Assembly (NCBI GenBank): GCA_019802505.1
Contig: JAFMOC010000448.1
Span: forward strand, 433,015-497,014
Origin: Corydoras sp. C115
Lineage: Eukaryota > Chordata > Actinopteri > Siluriformes > Callichthyidae
Length of the DNA: 64,000 nucleotides
Direction of reading: 5' to 3'
The notes under the pieces are model-generated. The model made no database searches, was not told the DNA's origin, and saw only the letters and a program-made list of their open reading frames with translations. Positions within the stretch are counted from its first letter, which is position 1. Each line of letters opens with the position of its first letter. This document shows positions 11,101 through 25,124 of the stretch, piece after piece. The position numbers and the translations under genes were made by a program.

Positions 11101-14100
11101 CCTGCAGTTATCATCTGACACCAGTGCTGTTTTACCAACGATGCTTCATACAAGTTTAAGTAATTTATTTCTGTAGTGTTTTTTACAATAGTACATCATC
11201 ACAAAGCAGCTTTAAAGTGTTATAAGCCTTAAAAGAAAAGCAGTTATAGCTGATAAAGCTCAGTTTTTAAGTAATACGTGCTGCTAAACAAACGCCGAAC
11301 AGTTTAACCTTTTCATTTCATCACTATGTAGTTTCATTTCTTTTGTTTGTAATGAATCATTCATATATTTTGCAGTGTACATAATATTTACAGCATCAGT
11401 ATCTAATCTGTTTGTCCAGATTCTTCTAGATGTTACTTATATCTTTTTTATTTGTTTACACAACAATTCAGGAGACAGATTCAGGAGCTGCAGTCCAGAC
11501 ACGGCAGCAGGTGAGTTAAACGGTCACTGTTATGACTTTGTCATTTTAAATGACCCCCTCATGTAACCTGGGCTTTATTGTTTTTAAAGACAGTTATTGT
11601 ATGGTTTAAATCCTTTATTAGTATTTTTATTAAAAGCACACAGGAACTGTATGGTGTTGGGGTTGGGTACGGCTCATTTGTGTATTGCTGACCGTTGTGT
11701 ATTGACCACATACCAACTGCAACACTGAAATCACAGAGGGCAGGGGTATCTGGCCCTTTGCTGAGAGTCTGTGTGAAGCAGCAGGGCAGGGTCTTTATTA
11801 CATCATCTACTGATGTAACTGATTCACTGGTGATTTGTCTGATCAGTGGTGACCCCCAATTTAGTTACGGTGCAACAACAGCTGTCTCCATGGTGTGCAG
11901 GTTTGATATCCAGAGGAGACAATCCACATAATGTTTTTTTCTATGATCGTTTATTAATTGCCTATATTTAAACCTAATTAAATAATATTACCTCAGTGTC
12001 CAGAATAAATATACAGTAAATAACAAGTATAATTATTTTGCCTACAGAGTATGGAGCCGCCTCTCAAGGATGTCCCGCAGGTACGGCAATATTCTCATTT
12101 GTTAATATTAAAAGTGAGGGGACATGGTATATTCTTTATGAAGCACCATGTAACATGACCTTAACGTCGCTTCATGTGTCCAGAAGTAAAAAAAATAAAG
12201 AAAAAAATAAAATAAAATACATTTGTTTTATGATTTTATTTTTTTATGTTCTGTAATTACAGGTTCAGGTCAGTGGAACAGAAGTGATTCAACTTGCCAT
12301 CATTTCATTGTACATATTCATACAGACCAGCAGCATCATAAACACCATGGTACAGGTCAGAACGTTTTGGTTTTGAAACATGGGGGCTCATCATTTCAAG
12401 AAGCTTTAAAAAACACTGAGGCTGCGCTTTATATAAGGCATGTGACTTTTTACTTTATCCACGCTCTCGTGGTTTCATGGGCTCGGGAGTACTTTTGGAA
12501 GATCAATGTCAATAAACACACTCAAAACATGCAAAGGGCATGTACTCATTCTCTGAATTATTGCAGATATATTCGCAAGCATCATTACATTTGATACCGC
12601 TCAGGCGAAACGCTTAAAAATAGAATGGTAGTGGGGTGTAAGTTAGCCATGAGCATCACGCCACGCCCTGCGTATGGTATAAGATACGAAGTCTTTTTTC
12701 CAGGAACTTTGTGTTTATCAGACTATATTCTGCTTGTGTTACAATAGTGTGTGATAACATGACGGTCCTGCCTGCAGTCCAGATCGGTTTTTGTATGGAA
12801 CATCATGAGAGATGAGATCAATTCCTAAATAGGTTAATTAAAAAAAAAAAACAGGAATTGAGTTAATTATAATTTAGGCTCAAGTACATTAACTAATCAT
12901 ACTTTTTCATTTTTAACAACATATTTTTAGAAATGAGGTATGTAATATCTGCTTTAATGCATATAGTTGTATAGTTTATGCTATAAATTTATATAATCAA
13001 AATATAAAAATATCGGTTTTGTACAATAAATATATAAATAAATAAATAATAAATGTATTGTGAGTTAAACTATAAAAGCTTTTAACTTTTCTTTATTTAA
13101 AAAAAAAAAAAAAAAGACTTAATTCGGCTTTGTGATATATACACGTGTATCAGGTGTAAATCATTAAAAATCCTTTATATTTAAAGTATTACTTACAAAT
13201 CGCTCTTTATTCAAAGCAGCAGGTAAATGACAACCACATACGGTGCGACTTAAAGATGCTGGTTAGAAAAACAATGCCTTTAACAAAAGCAATTGAGGAA
13301 CATTCTGAAACCTCAGCAGACTATTTGTTGTTAATTTCTAAAATTGTTTATCTCTGTTCTTTTTTTCCGTTCCTCATTTTAATGGATGGAAAGCTGTAAA
13401 TAGGCTGCTCACAGAGCAGAGAGCAGAACACTTTTTCACTTCATTTCATTTCTTTGTATTCCCCGTGTGTTTTTTTTTTTTTTTTTTTTTTACAGTTAGA
13501 GATCACGTAGTAACCACCACAGGCCATTGCTCTGAAGGTTCAGCTCCATTTCTGCTGCTCGCTCTTTTTGCATCTGGATAAGTTCAGCTGTCCTCTTAAA
13601 ACCAATAAGAATATGAAGTTTGGAAAGTGTGATGAAAAAAGCCTACGATCAAATGTATTCCTATTTCTTATCAAAAAACAAAGTTCAATTTAATATTTTT
13701 GCATTGGCTGATGGTATACCAGCCATGTCACTGTAACCAAAAACCAAAAAAAAAAAAAAAACTGAGAAAACATCCAAACACAAAGAAAGGAAATTCTATA
13801 GACACATTATAAACTATATTCTACTCACCCTCCTTAAATGTTACATTAAAATGCTCAAATCAACCTTTCACTGTAGCTCTGAATAATTTGGGTCATTATT
13901 AGTAGACATTCTCATTTGTGTTTCATGTGGATTTAAAACCCCTGACTTTGTAGCTGATGTTACTTTACGGTGCAAATCATTTTTTCCCAGATGTCTAAAG
14001 AAGTTTACTGTATGCTGTATAAAGAAAGTGAGAAATGTAATACACATTTTGTGATTTTGTGGTTTTGAACACGTACCTGTTATTTTTTCTTTGTAGAGGA

Positions 14101-15508
14101 CATGAGACCGGGAGGAGGAGCGATCCCAAGTAAATATTCACTTTATTATTATTCAGTAGCTGGCTGTGCATTTCACACCTGGGCCTTCAGTAGTGATCCG
14201 CGTGAATTAATTCACCTGTTAACTTTTTTATGGCTATAAAAAAAAGCAATGCAGTACGAAGAGCCACTGCATCGCAGATCTTCTCATCACAGATAGATAA
14301 GTCTTGACATATAAGCCTCTAAAATCCTGTCTGCGGTCATCATTCGTACCCCTCACCCCTCCTCATCACAATTGAGTGACCAAACAAAAATCCCATAACC
14401 CCATAAAATAGCAATATAACAAAAACTTTTAAAACGTATAAAATCCTGATTAAATCCAGATTATTTGTATGAAATTCACCCTCCATTTTGTCCATAAAAC
14501 AGTTTAATTAGTTCCATTAAGAAGCTGAAGCCAAAAGTCGAGTTGTATTTATGTAATTTGTTGGTGATATTTGTTAATGTATCGATATATCAATAAATGT
14601 GCACTTGCTTCGAACAAGGATAAATATTTTCATTATTTATAAAGAATATTTATAAATTAACAATATAAAAGTAAGTTTCCTATCAAATTTCTTTTTTTTT
14701 TTTTTTTTTTTTTTGCTTGAGCTGCAGTGACGTGCTGTTGGAGTCCTAGTGTCCACAAACATTTTGCATTTCATCTACAGGGTGTTAGTTTTGTAGAAAA
14801 AACCTTGTATGGACCTAGGGCTCAGTCGAGGACTCATGCTCTTTAGGTCAGAGCATCGTTAGTAAAGTAAAACAATCATAAGAATATATCTAAGTGTTCA
14901 GTTCAATGTGAAAATCCTCACATGAGTCTGTGTTCACATGAACAGTGTCCATCAGACCCAAATATGTTATAGCAGCAATCGTTCATTTGATTGAATGAAT
15001 TCATCACATCACATTTCATCTTTTTCTTGATATAATTAATAAGACATTTAATGTCTATAATTTAATCTAAATGATGTTTGAAAGATGCATCTGTAATTCT
15101 GTGTTTACAGACCCAACAATCGAGTTTCAGAAAACGCTGGATTTTCAAAACCTCGCTTTCCGTCTCCAAAGAGGTAGAGTATGATATTCATAATGATTAT
15201 TAAGGGACGAATTGCCTAATTTTAATACATTATCAATATATCGGTTGATAAAAGATTTTGTAATCTAATGACACTAAAATGTTTTTTTTTTATTAATTTT
15301 GTTAAAAATATATTTTAGTGAACAAAAAAATTACAGAAAATCAGATGGGGGATATTCAGCTGTGAGTTTTTACATTATTTATATTTCTTTGTTCTTATTA
15401 ATGTAAATGACTTGATGTTTAAACACAAACCCCTGACGTCTCATTCCTCTGCAGGATGCTGATGACTACACCAACACGGCCGATCTGAATGTGTACGGGA
15501 ATATCTGA
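8178..15508 (+). CDS. Gene A1: Siglec/MAG-like two-Ig-domain membrane receptor
   Basis: Manual model of ten coding exons: 8178-8223, 8881-9255, 9699-9989, 10829-10928, 11472-11510, 12048-12080, 14097-14129, 15111-15173, 15319-15361, 15455-15508. They join in frame to 358 residues. Order: signal peptide (about 1-25, start in MDRLSKLLITMLYLQ), V-set, C2-set, TM (IIIPVAAVVGTAILFGGVCF), basic stop-transfer (NKRYK), tail. The V-set has the Siglec extra cysteine (SCVVLPC), an FxGRTRLxG segment, NCSLEI, and an F-strand 'FCFRAEI' whose Arg (codon 9189-9191) matches the essential sialic-acid Arg of MAG ('YYFRGDL'). The C2 has the paired CYVKHTC motif expected for the Siglec d1-d2 disulfide. The tail ends DDYTNT...NVYGNI. 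Ig exons are phase 1-1, as in Siglecs. Siglec-type ligand binding is inferred. The family call is strong, the orthology is not resolved. Confidence 0.75.
10046..10378 (-). mobile_element. tRNA-derived SINE, left arm of head-to-head pair
   Basis: Minus-strand SINE in the A1 intron between the C2 and TM exons. Its tail side is at 10046 (ccatccatc) and its head at 10378. It includes an (CA)n run. It abuts a plus-strand copy and so forms an inverted repeat of nearly 700 bp. The same pair is in A2 at 39145-39780. Confidence 0.85.
10379..10735 (+). mobile_element. tRNA-derived SINE, right arm of head-to-head pair
   Basis: Near full-length plus-strand copy. It has the head 'gggcggcacggtggctaagt', a degenerate B-box (ggtttgaatccc), a body with 'tttcctcccacagtccaaaa', and a tail ending in gaatga repeats. 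Confidence 0.88.
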
Positions 15509-18500
15509 TGGAGCTCTTAACTTTTTTTTTGGTTTCATTTCTTGTCTTCGAGAGCTTTATAAACCTTTAAGGAAAGTTTTTAGGGAGGCTGAGCATACGG
15601 TCTGATTTTAAATAGAACTGCTGAAAAGCATTTTGCAGAGGTTTTTTTTTTCTTTTTTTTTCTATTTCTTTTTTTGTGGGGGCGCAGCTTTCAGTTCTTT
15701 TTTCTGTAAATGACAGATTGACTGTATGAACATTTTATTCTTATTACATATTAAAAAAAAAGTTTATATGAGTACAGCTGTGCAAATTAATATTATTTTA
15801 AAATAAATATAACTTGCTTAACTGTAATACATATTTAATAATGTGAATGTGACATCAAACTGAACTATCGGTAACATTTCTACTTTTTTTAGTTGTAACG
15901 ATCAAATACTTTCTTGAGGTCTGTTAGGACGGAGGGTGGGCAGACGGGCAGACGGGAAGACGTGCAGATGGGCAGACGGGTGGTTGTGTGGGCAGAATTC
16001 TCTAATATTTGTTTATCTTAACCTTCAACTTTCCAGTAAACTAACCACTGATCTGCCACACAGACATCACATCTGACGCATTTCAAAGCACTGACATTTT
16101 TCATGTTCGTTTAACTAAATTATTTTGCTTACTCGTGTAAACTTATATTAATAAATATACATATCTGTATGAAAATTAATTTTTAATGTTCAAATAAAAA
16201 TATATGTATATAGATTCCCACCCTCCATCTTAAACAAAGAATATTGACAGATGTGGAAGGTGTCCTCTGGGTCAGATATCTACATACTTTCCTCGGGTTT
16301 GATTATAAAACATCTTAGCAATTACAGAAAGTATTATACAGTATTTTAACAAATCTGTTCCTTTATCATTTTAATGAAACAACTGTAAGTTTTAAGTATA
16401 AACCCAGTTTCTTTGTGTTCCTGGTTTGGTTTTAGTTCCTCTTTTTGGCCCCAAAATAGATAGATAGGTGTTTTTTAAATACATATTTTGTTAAGACATC
16501 TTACATTAAAAATGTTCTAGTATGAAAGCTTTACATTTAACTTTTTGTGAATTTTTTTTTTCTTACTGTACATTTCATTGAAAAGGGATCATTCGTTTTT
16601 GCCATAAATTATTAAGTTATAGTTTAGGATATTATTAATACTGATTATAATGCTGATAATATGGCCTATAAGATAATTTATTTAAATACAGCTGCACAGA
16701 AAACACATTTAAAGCTGAATAAATTAACAGTGTTTAACTAAAAGCTTCCTTATTTTTGAGCAGCACATCTCTGATGTTAGATAAACAGTAGATTAGACAG
16801 AAAGACAGATATCAGACTCAATGAGTGATTAACACTCATTTATTCATATTTAACTCATTTATTGAAGTCAATAAAACTTCACTATTTAACACCATGTTGG
16901 GCATCTGGACAAAAATCTGGAGTAATTATAAAAAAACAAATTCACTGTGGTGAAGCTGCATGATTTCTTTGCATGAGCACCAACAATTTCAAAACTTCTT
17001 CATATTTTTAATGACCGACTGCAGCTCTGAGTGAGATTTCTGTTCCGCTGAAGTACTCTAACTGTCCCAGATTTGTTCTCTCCAGAACACTTGTTTGACT
17101 GCTTTCCATGTTCCACTGATTCTGATGGGGACTAATAGAAGTCTATTCCTGTGTGTTGGTCTTCCCTCATTCTTGATTTCAGTTGTGTTTTAAGCCATTA
17201 ATCTGTTGGACGTCCATGATAAAGTAACTGTCAAATTATGGGCTATGATTAACATCTGCACCATGACAGATGATGTCTTATGCAGCTTTCTTTAATAACA
17301 GCCTGAATGGTCTCTTTAATTATGGACTCATTTTAAGTTTGAAACAGAATGCTCCTTTAGATTCCCTCAATCATTAGAGCTATGAAATTATTTTGTAGAT
17401 TTCTCTGTTTAAATTTGGCTCTAATTAATGGGACACACTATGATATACTGACCATTAATTAAGTACTACTACTCCTACTTTTAATAATAATATTAATAAT
17501 AATAATAATAATATTTCAGTGATGCAAAATTTCTAGAGAGGGAATAAATCACACTTCTTGTTTGTATAGCATTTTGGGTTTTGTATAGTGAAATTAAAAT
17601 GATTCTTAGTGTTAGCATTATTTACATAAAGTATAAAGCATTAGACCTAAACTTTTATTGACCACCAGTCAAGTCAAGTGGATTTTTATTGTCATCATAT
17701 ACAATTAAACCCATAATAATTAGACAGCAGGGGGAGTCCCGTAGATTAGAATAATTTAACAGTGGAAATCAATTGGGTTTCGGTTCCTTTTTATAACTAA
17801 AGACAAAAAACGACAAAAGCATTAGCTCTCAACAAATCTGACAGAAATAATCTCAAGCATCATATGTCAAGGGAATCATTAAAGCTTGCTCAAAACACTT
17901 TCTGTAAGTATCTGTTTGTATCTACTATCATTCACAGTGAAATTACGTCTTGTTTAAAAAAATCCCCAAAATTTTTTGAAATGAATGTAATTTGTGAAAG
18001 ATTACTTTAAAAAAAAGAGCTAAAATGACAAAAACAGTATATTATTACAGTGCAGCTAGTAGTACTGTTTCACACTATTATCTCTTTATAAAAATTACTT
18101 AGTAAATAAAAGTATAAGTATAAAGGTATATAAGCAAAATTTGTAACTACAAATTTGGAAAAATAAATGGAATTAGTCTCATTAAATGATTATTTATAAT
18201 CATTATTTTTATTATATATGTAAGATGCAAATGACAAATGACTTTGCTGGGTATTTTATTCTGGTTTAGGGGATACATTACATGTGGGCAGTATGTAATA
18301 TTGAATGTCTAAATGTTTAGTATACAGTATGGTTATGGTTCACCAGACAGTAAGAAAGTATTTTTACAGGTATTGCAGTATTGAGCTATCATAGTAGGAA
18401 TCTGAACTGATTTGTATTATGATTCATTACTGTAGATTAGTAACACTGCAAAATAAAATGTGTTTTTAATTGTGCTGTCAGAATTAAAGTGTCTGACAAA

Positions 18501-19210
18501 AAAAAAAAAAAAAAAAAAAACATTTAAAAAGCATTTATTTTTTGACCTGTTAGAACTGTGCTGACTTTGCATCAGGAGACTGGTGCTCTATCAGATATCG
18601 TAATTTCATGTACATATTGTGATTTAGAAATAGTTTATGGGTGAATGTCTTGATTAAGACTAATGTGCAGATAACTCGATTGCAGTCGTATTGGCTGCGC
18701 CATGATTCGTGATTTGTTTGAGCTGCTAATATCTATCTAGAACTAATATCTAATTTCATAAGTAAACTGCCAATTTACATATTATACATTAGTTTTGACT
18801 AATATAATAAAAATATGTGTTGTGTTGTATCTTTTGATGTATTACATAATGTTTTTTGGGAATGACTTTGTTTTGTTTTAAGATGTTCATCATATTACAA
18901 TCTTATCATTAACACACGTGAAAATGTACATGTAGATGTAAATGTAATCTACAGTCTGATGGTTATTAAATCTGTCATATTCACAGTCAGGTTATGTTCG
19001 AGGCAGTGCACTTTTAAATTTAGACTTTTGCTTTTTTGGTGTTTTTTGGTTTCGGTGCTTCTTTTTGTGTAAATCCAGTAGTGAGTTGATGTTGTGTATT
19101 TTTGGAACGTTCTGTTAGTATGTGTTTCACAGTTCAGGGTCTGTCTCATGTTCCTCAGAAGGGTGGACATAGAAGGGTCTGATGTTTCTGCTCTCTGCAG
19201 CCGTCCAAAC
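15509..19210. other. A1 3'UTR and A1-B1 intergenic region
   Basis: No further gene seen. Candidate poly-A signals (AATAAA) after the A1 stop lie near 15802. Most of 15509-16970 is repeated at 43061-45870, and about 18970-19210 at 46430-46647. The interval 17.1-18.9 kb has no clear match in the second unit. It holds a short purine-rich repeat of cagacgg units (15930-15985), an A-run (18500-18521), and a short LINE-tail-like piece near 17676. Confidence 0.6.
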
Positions 19211-22200
19211 ATGACAAAGCTTCTGCTCCTGGAATTGATTTTCTACGGTACAGTCTGTTTTTATGATACAAAACTTTAACAAAACAAAGAGAAACAATAA
19301 TTAACCATTATTTTAAGATTCTGAGGATTGTTTCTATTCTGTCACACAGGCGTCTTGTTCAGCAGAGCTGAGGCTTGGCGTGTAACAACACCGCATGACA
19401 TCCAAGCACTGCGAGGTTCATGCCTCGTCATCCCCTGTTCCTTCTATTATACACAGTATCCCCCTGTAAACCCACGCCGGGTCGTGTGGTATCAGCACGT
19501 TAGTCGTGGATATCCTCTTGTGTATGATAACTGGTATCCTAAATCAGTCATCGACAAGTTTCGAGGAATCACCGAATTATATGGAAATACTAGAAACCTG
19601 CAGTGCAGCTTACTGATTAAGAAGGTTGATTTAAAACACCATGGAGAGAAAGTCTATCCCTGGATAGATCCAGAAAATGTTGGATCAAGAACTTACACCT
19701 TCTATGATGTCACTACAAGAATTCATGTCGAAAGTGAGTTTATTTACTTACTAAATTATTAATGTTTTTTTTTTGTTAATTACCTTCAGAATTTAGCAAT
19801 TTTGTTTCCTCAAAAGCCACCTGTCCACTCATTATGAGCAAAAAACACATTTAGTAGTCAAACTACTGAGCTTATAATTATCATTTATCATTAAATCAAA
19901 TATTAATAATTGAAAACACATTTATTGTGTTCTTTTGGAATTTATAACTTGATTGATGTTTTTTTTTTTTTTTACTTTGTTTCGTTTCATTCACTCTGTT
20001 CTCTGATGATTAGGACCCTCACAAAGCAGGTATCATTAGGGTGGTGGATGATTCTCAGTATTGCAGTGACACCGACATGGTGGTGCAGGTGTATGTTGTG
20101 CTGGCACCAGTGGATCAGACACAGCATTGCTGCTTTTTTCTGGACATTATTTTGTGTTTATATACATGAAACACTGGCGTGTCTGATCCACTGGTGCCAG
20201 CACAACATACACCAACACCACCACCAGGTCAGTGTCACTACAATATTGAGAAAATTCCACCACCCTAATGACACCTGCTCTGTGAGGTCCTGATCATCAG
20301 AGAACAGAGTAAAGGTGACTTACAGAGCATGTAGAGGAACAGACGGACTACAGAACGGAACTGTAGAACTACAAACCCCATCTGTGTGATTTGATAAATA
20401 GAAAATTTGTATAGAAACAGAGATGTGTAACTGTTTCTGGTGAGTGTACATGTAATGACCGTTTCCTTTTCTGTTTGCGTGAGACAGCATTCGTTAAACC
20501 ACCTGATATTAAGGTTTTTAGAGCATCAGCAACTCTTGGTGTTCCTGTCAGAGTGGAATGCAGCGTGGAACACACATGTCCTAAACATGAACCAAACCTG
20601 TTTCTGAATGGGATTGAAAGGAAAGACGGCACAACAGATACATATGAAAAAAAAGAAGCTGGTAATGGAATATGGATACTCACACTGAAGCGTCAGGGGA
20701 TCCTTAAACATGAAAATCAGATTGTTACATGTGAAGTTGTACATGATGTTGGCATCAGTGCAACTGCTACAGAAACCATACAAGCTGAGTGTAAGTTATT
20801 TCATATTTTATTTCATCATTTTGTGTTTTTCATTTAGCAAAGCTGTATCGTGATATTTTGGAGAAAATCAAAGTTTAACCTTCTACCCGTAACAGGTTCA
20901 ATTGATCAACTCAGAATAACATCTGATGCAACAACAGAGTTTCTTGAAGGGCTGCAACAAGAACTGACCTGTTCTGTTACTTACATTTGTATTAATGACC
21001 GACCCGTCATCACCTGGATTAATAAGGGGTCAGGTTCTCCGACATCTTATTCACTATCTGGACAAAAGATGAAAGCTGAATCCACATTAAAATTCACACT
21101 GACGGCTGCTGATAATAATAAAGTCATCACCTGCAGAACGAGTTTGAAAGGAAAACATCAATCAACCTCAATCACTTTAAAAGTTAAACGTGAGTATAAT
21201 CATTTAGGATTATAAAGCATGGTCCGCTCATTTTCTATTAACACAGAAACAATGACAAGATCAATCTTAGATGTTATTTAAATTATTTAAAGGTCTTTTA
21301 ACCTTTAAATAATTTTAACCATCTACCTCATCTCACATACTTTTATATGCTGCTATATTTATTCTATATTTATATAATAATAATAATAATAATAATACAT
21401 TTTATTTGATGACGCCTTTCTGGACACTCAAGGTCACCTTACAAAGAAAAAACAATAAAAAATTTAAGTAAAAAATAAATTAAAAGATAGAGGAAATAAA
21501 ATCAGAGTATATCTAATGTATACTAATTTTTATATATTTTTATATATTTTATATATAGTATGTATGTATGTATGTATGTATATATATTCTTAAATTTATT
21601 TATATACTGTATATACATATATTTATATATTATATCTATAGTTAAAATATTCTATATTATATATATTATATAATCATAGTTGTATATTCTATTATATTTC
21701 GCATATCTATATACTGTATTTTTATCTCATTTTCTTCTTTAAAATTTAAATTTAAATTATAACTTTAAAAGAACAGGGTAATCGGAGTTTATGACCCATA
21801 ATTTTGTTCTTGTCTCATGTAACGTGATATTAATGATAATAAAAATTTTTTGAATCTTGAAACTAAATGAAAAGTAAGAAATGGCTCTGCGCTCAGATTT
21901 TACATTAATTTAAAAAAATCCACTCCTTCATTCATCACAGAATACCTTTGTTTTGTCATTTGTATAAAGGGGGAATGGCTTCACTGGACTGGACCTACTC
22001 TGTGCCAAAAAATATCAAAGTTCTCCGGGGTTCCTGCGTGGTCATCCCATGTAAATTTATATTTCATAGAGCAAAACCTTCCAGGATTAATGTGAGATGG
22101 TATCAGTCCTCAGACAAACAGTTCCCATTGGTTTTTGAAGAAAGTAATCGAGGGGTCATTGACGAGTACAGGATGAAGACAAAAGTCTTCAGAGAGCCCA

Positions 22201-24079
22201 GTGACAGTAACTGCACTTTGGAAATCAGGCCAGTGGAGCGTTCCCATAATGAAGATAAACTGTACCCCTGGGTGGACCAAAACCCAATCGAGTCTTACCA
22301 CAGGATAAACTACTATGATGATTCTGTTACACTCAAAGTCACAGGTAGATCCTTTAATTACAACTTCATTAAAGGCATGAGGACATGTGGACACAAAGCT
22401 TCAGATGCCTGATGATTTTTTGTTTGTTTCTCGTTTACAGACGAAGCTGATAAACCAGAACTGAAGATCATTGGACTACCGAGAGTCGGAGAACAAATCA
22501 CAGTGTCCTGTAGCCTCCACCACACTTGTCCATCCAGTCCACCAAAGTTGTCCTTGAATAAAATACAGAGCAATAACAGTGTGACACACAAGCCCATTCA
22601 GGATGGCGTTTGGGAGGTCGTCGGCTACTACACTTTTGTCATAGGAGAACACGACCAAAGTGTTTCCTGTCGAGCTACATTCGACGGTGGACAGACGACA
22701 GAGACACAAATTAAGCTCAATGCGCAGTGTAAGCAGTTAAATATTATTGATTTAATACAGTGAACTGTAATTAACTAATTCTAATTAGCTGCTGTTATTT
22801 ATACAGAGGCCAAGAACACGTGCCATAGCTCACAATCTGCTGAAGTGTCTCTTATTATAATTAAAGAGTTTCATTTTCCTTCGTAAACTTCGTAAATCCA
22901 GGCAACCCGAGCTTACTTTAAACCTCCGACACAAAGTAAATGGTTCAAGTGCAGTTGATGTAATTATCTTGTTTTTAATATATTTCATGAAGCATTATCT
23001 TACAAAATTTTACTGCTGGATTAAAAATAATAATCATTCAGTGCTGTATGTGTAACAGAGTAAGCTCAGGCTATCTTCCATCTGCAGCCCCGTAATAAAA
23101 ACACAAAATGTGTAATTGGTTTCTGTCACAGGTTCCTTTTGCACTCGACCTGGAACTCTGTTTTGGTTCATGAGCAAGTTCTTGGTTATCTGCGCTCCCA
23201 GGCCTCATGTATTTCATTTCCTGTCAGTAATGTTTATGTTTGGCGTGAGTTTCCGTGTGGTGTGTTTCTGTTAGTGTAGGTGACTGCACTGTATATTGAA
23301 CAGGGCGTCACAGTTTTCATTTATCAGACTAAAGGGCAAATAGAAGATATCCGTGAGTCAATGACTTTATTTTGTACATTTTAGGTACCAGTAAGGATAT
23401 GGTTATAGTCCCAGAGGAAGCCGATGTCACAGAGGGCGTCGCAGCAAACTTCACATGCACAGTTTTTCACTCCTGCAAGAATCAGCCTCCAGCATTCAGC
23501 TGGAACTTTAAGGATATGCCTGAGTACGCAAGTAATAAAAAAGGACCTGCGCTGAGCTGGGCGTCGTCCTCCAGTGTGTTATATTTCCCTTCATTAAAGG
23601 ATGATGGCAAGCAACTCAGCTGCACTGCAAGATTCCCATATGGAGAGTTCACATCGTCTGTTGATTTACATGTTCAGAGTTAGTATTTACAAGCTCTGAA
23701 AGTTTATATACCTTAATATATTTGCCGTTAAGGAATCCTCACCTTTACTCTTTTATTCTGTTTCAGAATTCATACCTAAAGTGGTGGATCCATTTGAGAA
23801 TGACAGTATGTTTGTTCTTCTGTTCATATTTATACACACTGAGGTCATATTAAGAGATGCTATGTGCATTCCACACATTTAAGATATATATCAGTGTTTT
23901 TAGGGTTTAAAACATTTAATCTTATCAAGCATCTTATAAGGAACAACTTACTTCTACTGTACATCAGGAAATTATATGACAGCAATAAAATTATTGCATA
24001 AAATCACAAGGCTTTCAATATTATAAACATTACACCTATTAATCTGTACAATAAATATAGGGGGGGAAAAAAGGATGTA

Positions 24080-24168
<89 letters not shown>

Positions 24169-25057
24169 ATTATTATTTTTATTTTTTTTTACATATATAA
24201 ATAAATATAAATTTATAAATATATATAAATATGCTAAAATCTGACCCGATCTGAATAATCTTGATAATCTTGGACTCGTAACTGTTGTCTGATTTTATTT
24301 CAGCTGTCCACGTTCATGAGGCCAATGTGATCCCCAAAATCACTGCGTTGACTCACTCCTGTGTGGTGATACCATGCACGTTTCAAATCGAAGGTCCACC
24401 AATCTTCCGCCTTCGAGGTCTGTGGTACAGCCCCACTGGAGAATATGTTTTCCACACCAGCCGTTTTGATGTCATGGATAACTTTAAGGGTCGCACCAAG
24501 CTGCTGGGGAATCCAGACGAGCAGAACTGCACTTTAGAAATTGACGACGTTCAGGCCCATGATAACGGGCCCTTCTGTTTCCACGCAGAGAAGGGCAACG
24601 ACAAGTACCGCTTCAACCACAGCTGTGTGGCCATCGTGATGCAAGGTAAGTGTGAGTGACCTTTCATCCCTGATGGGCAGGAGATCTTCATATCAGCTGC
24701 ATGTTAACGAACACGTCGTCGGTTATTTAGCAGATTGTTGTGTGAAAACTTTTAGACTCAAAACAGGGCACTGAAGGTTAGAATAAGAGGTAAAGAGGTG
24801 ATCATGTGACTGAGATGAAAGCTTGATGATAATTTTATGGATATGGAATATGTGAAATTATATATGAAACTCTGAATATATGAAATACAAGTCTGAGTAT
24901 ATGGAATGAAAGTAAAAAGAAATATTGAATGAAATCCAAAAGTGTGTCATCGACACACCTTTGTGATTTTGTGGTTTCACGTTTCATGAGTTTACAATCA
25001 GTTTTTGAGTTTACAATTATATATATATATATAATTGTAATATAATTATATATATAT

Positions 25058-25124
<67 letters not shown>

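Noticed and set aside
12223..12594. 123-codon plus-strand frame in the A1 tail region
   Set aside because: It starts inside an A/T-rich intron, has no family resemblance and is absent from A2. The acceptor-like site at 12262 leads to a stop when joined to the upstream exon.
19094..19279. Plus-strand frame extending upstream of the B1 start codon
   Set aside because: The upstream part crosses an acceptor-like site and lacks similarity to the receptor. The Met at 19211 opens a clean signal peptide.
21948..22412. Frame starting with its own Met at the V2 exon, as a separate gene start
   Set aside because: No hydrophobic signal peptide follows the Met, and a good acceptor (ag at 21968-21969) in the right phase lies just before the Ig sequence. 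I treat it as an internal exon.
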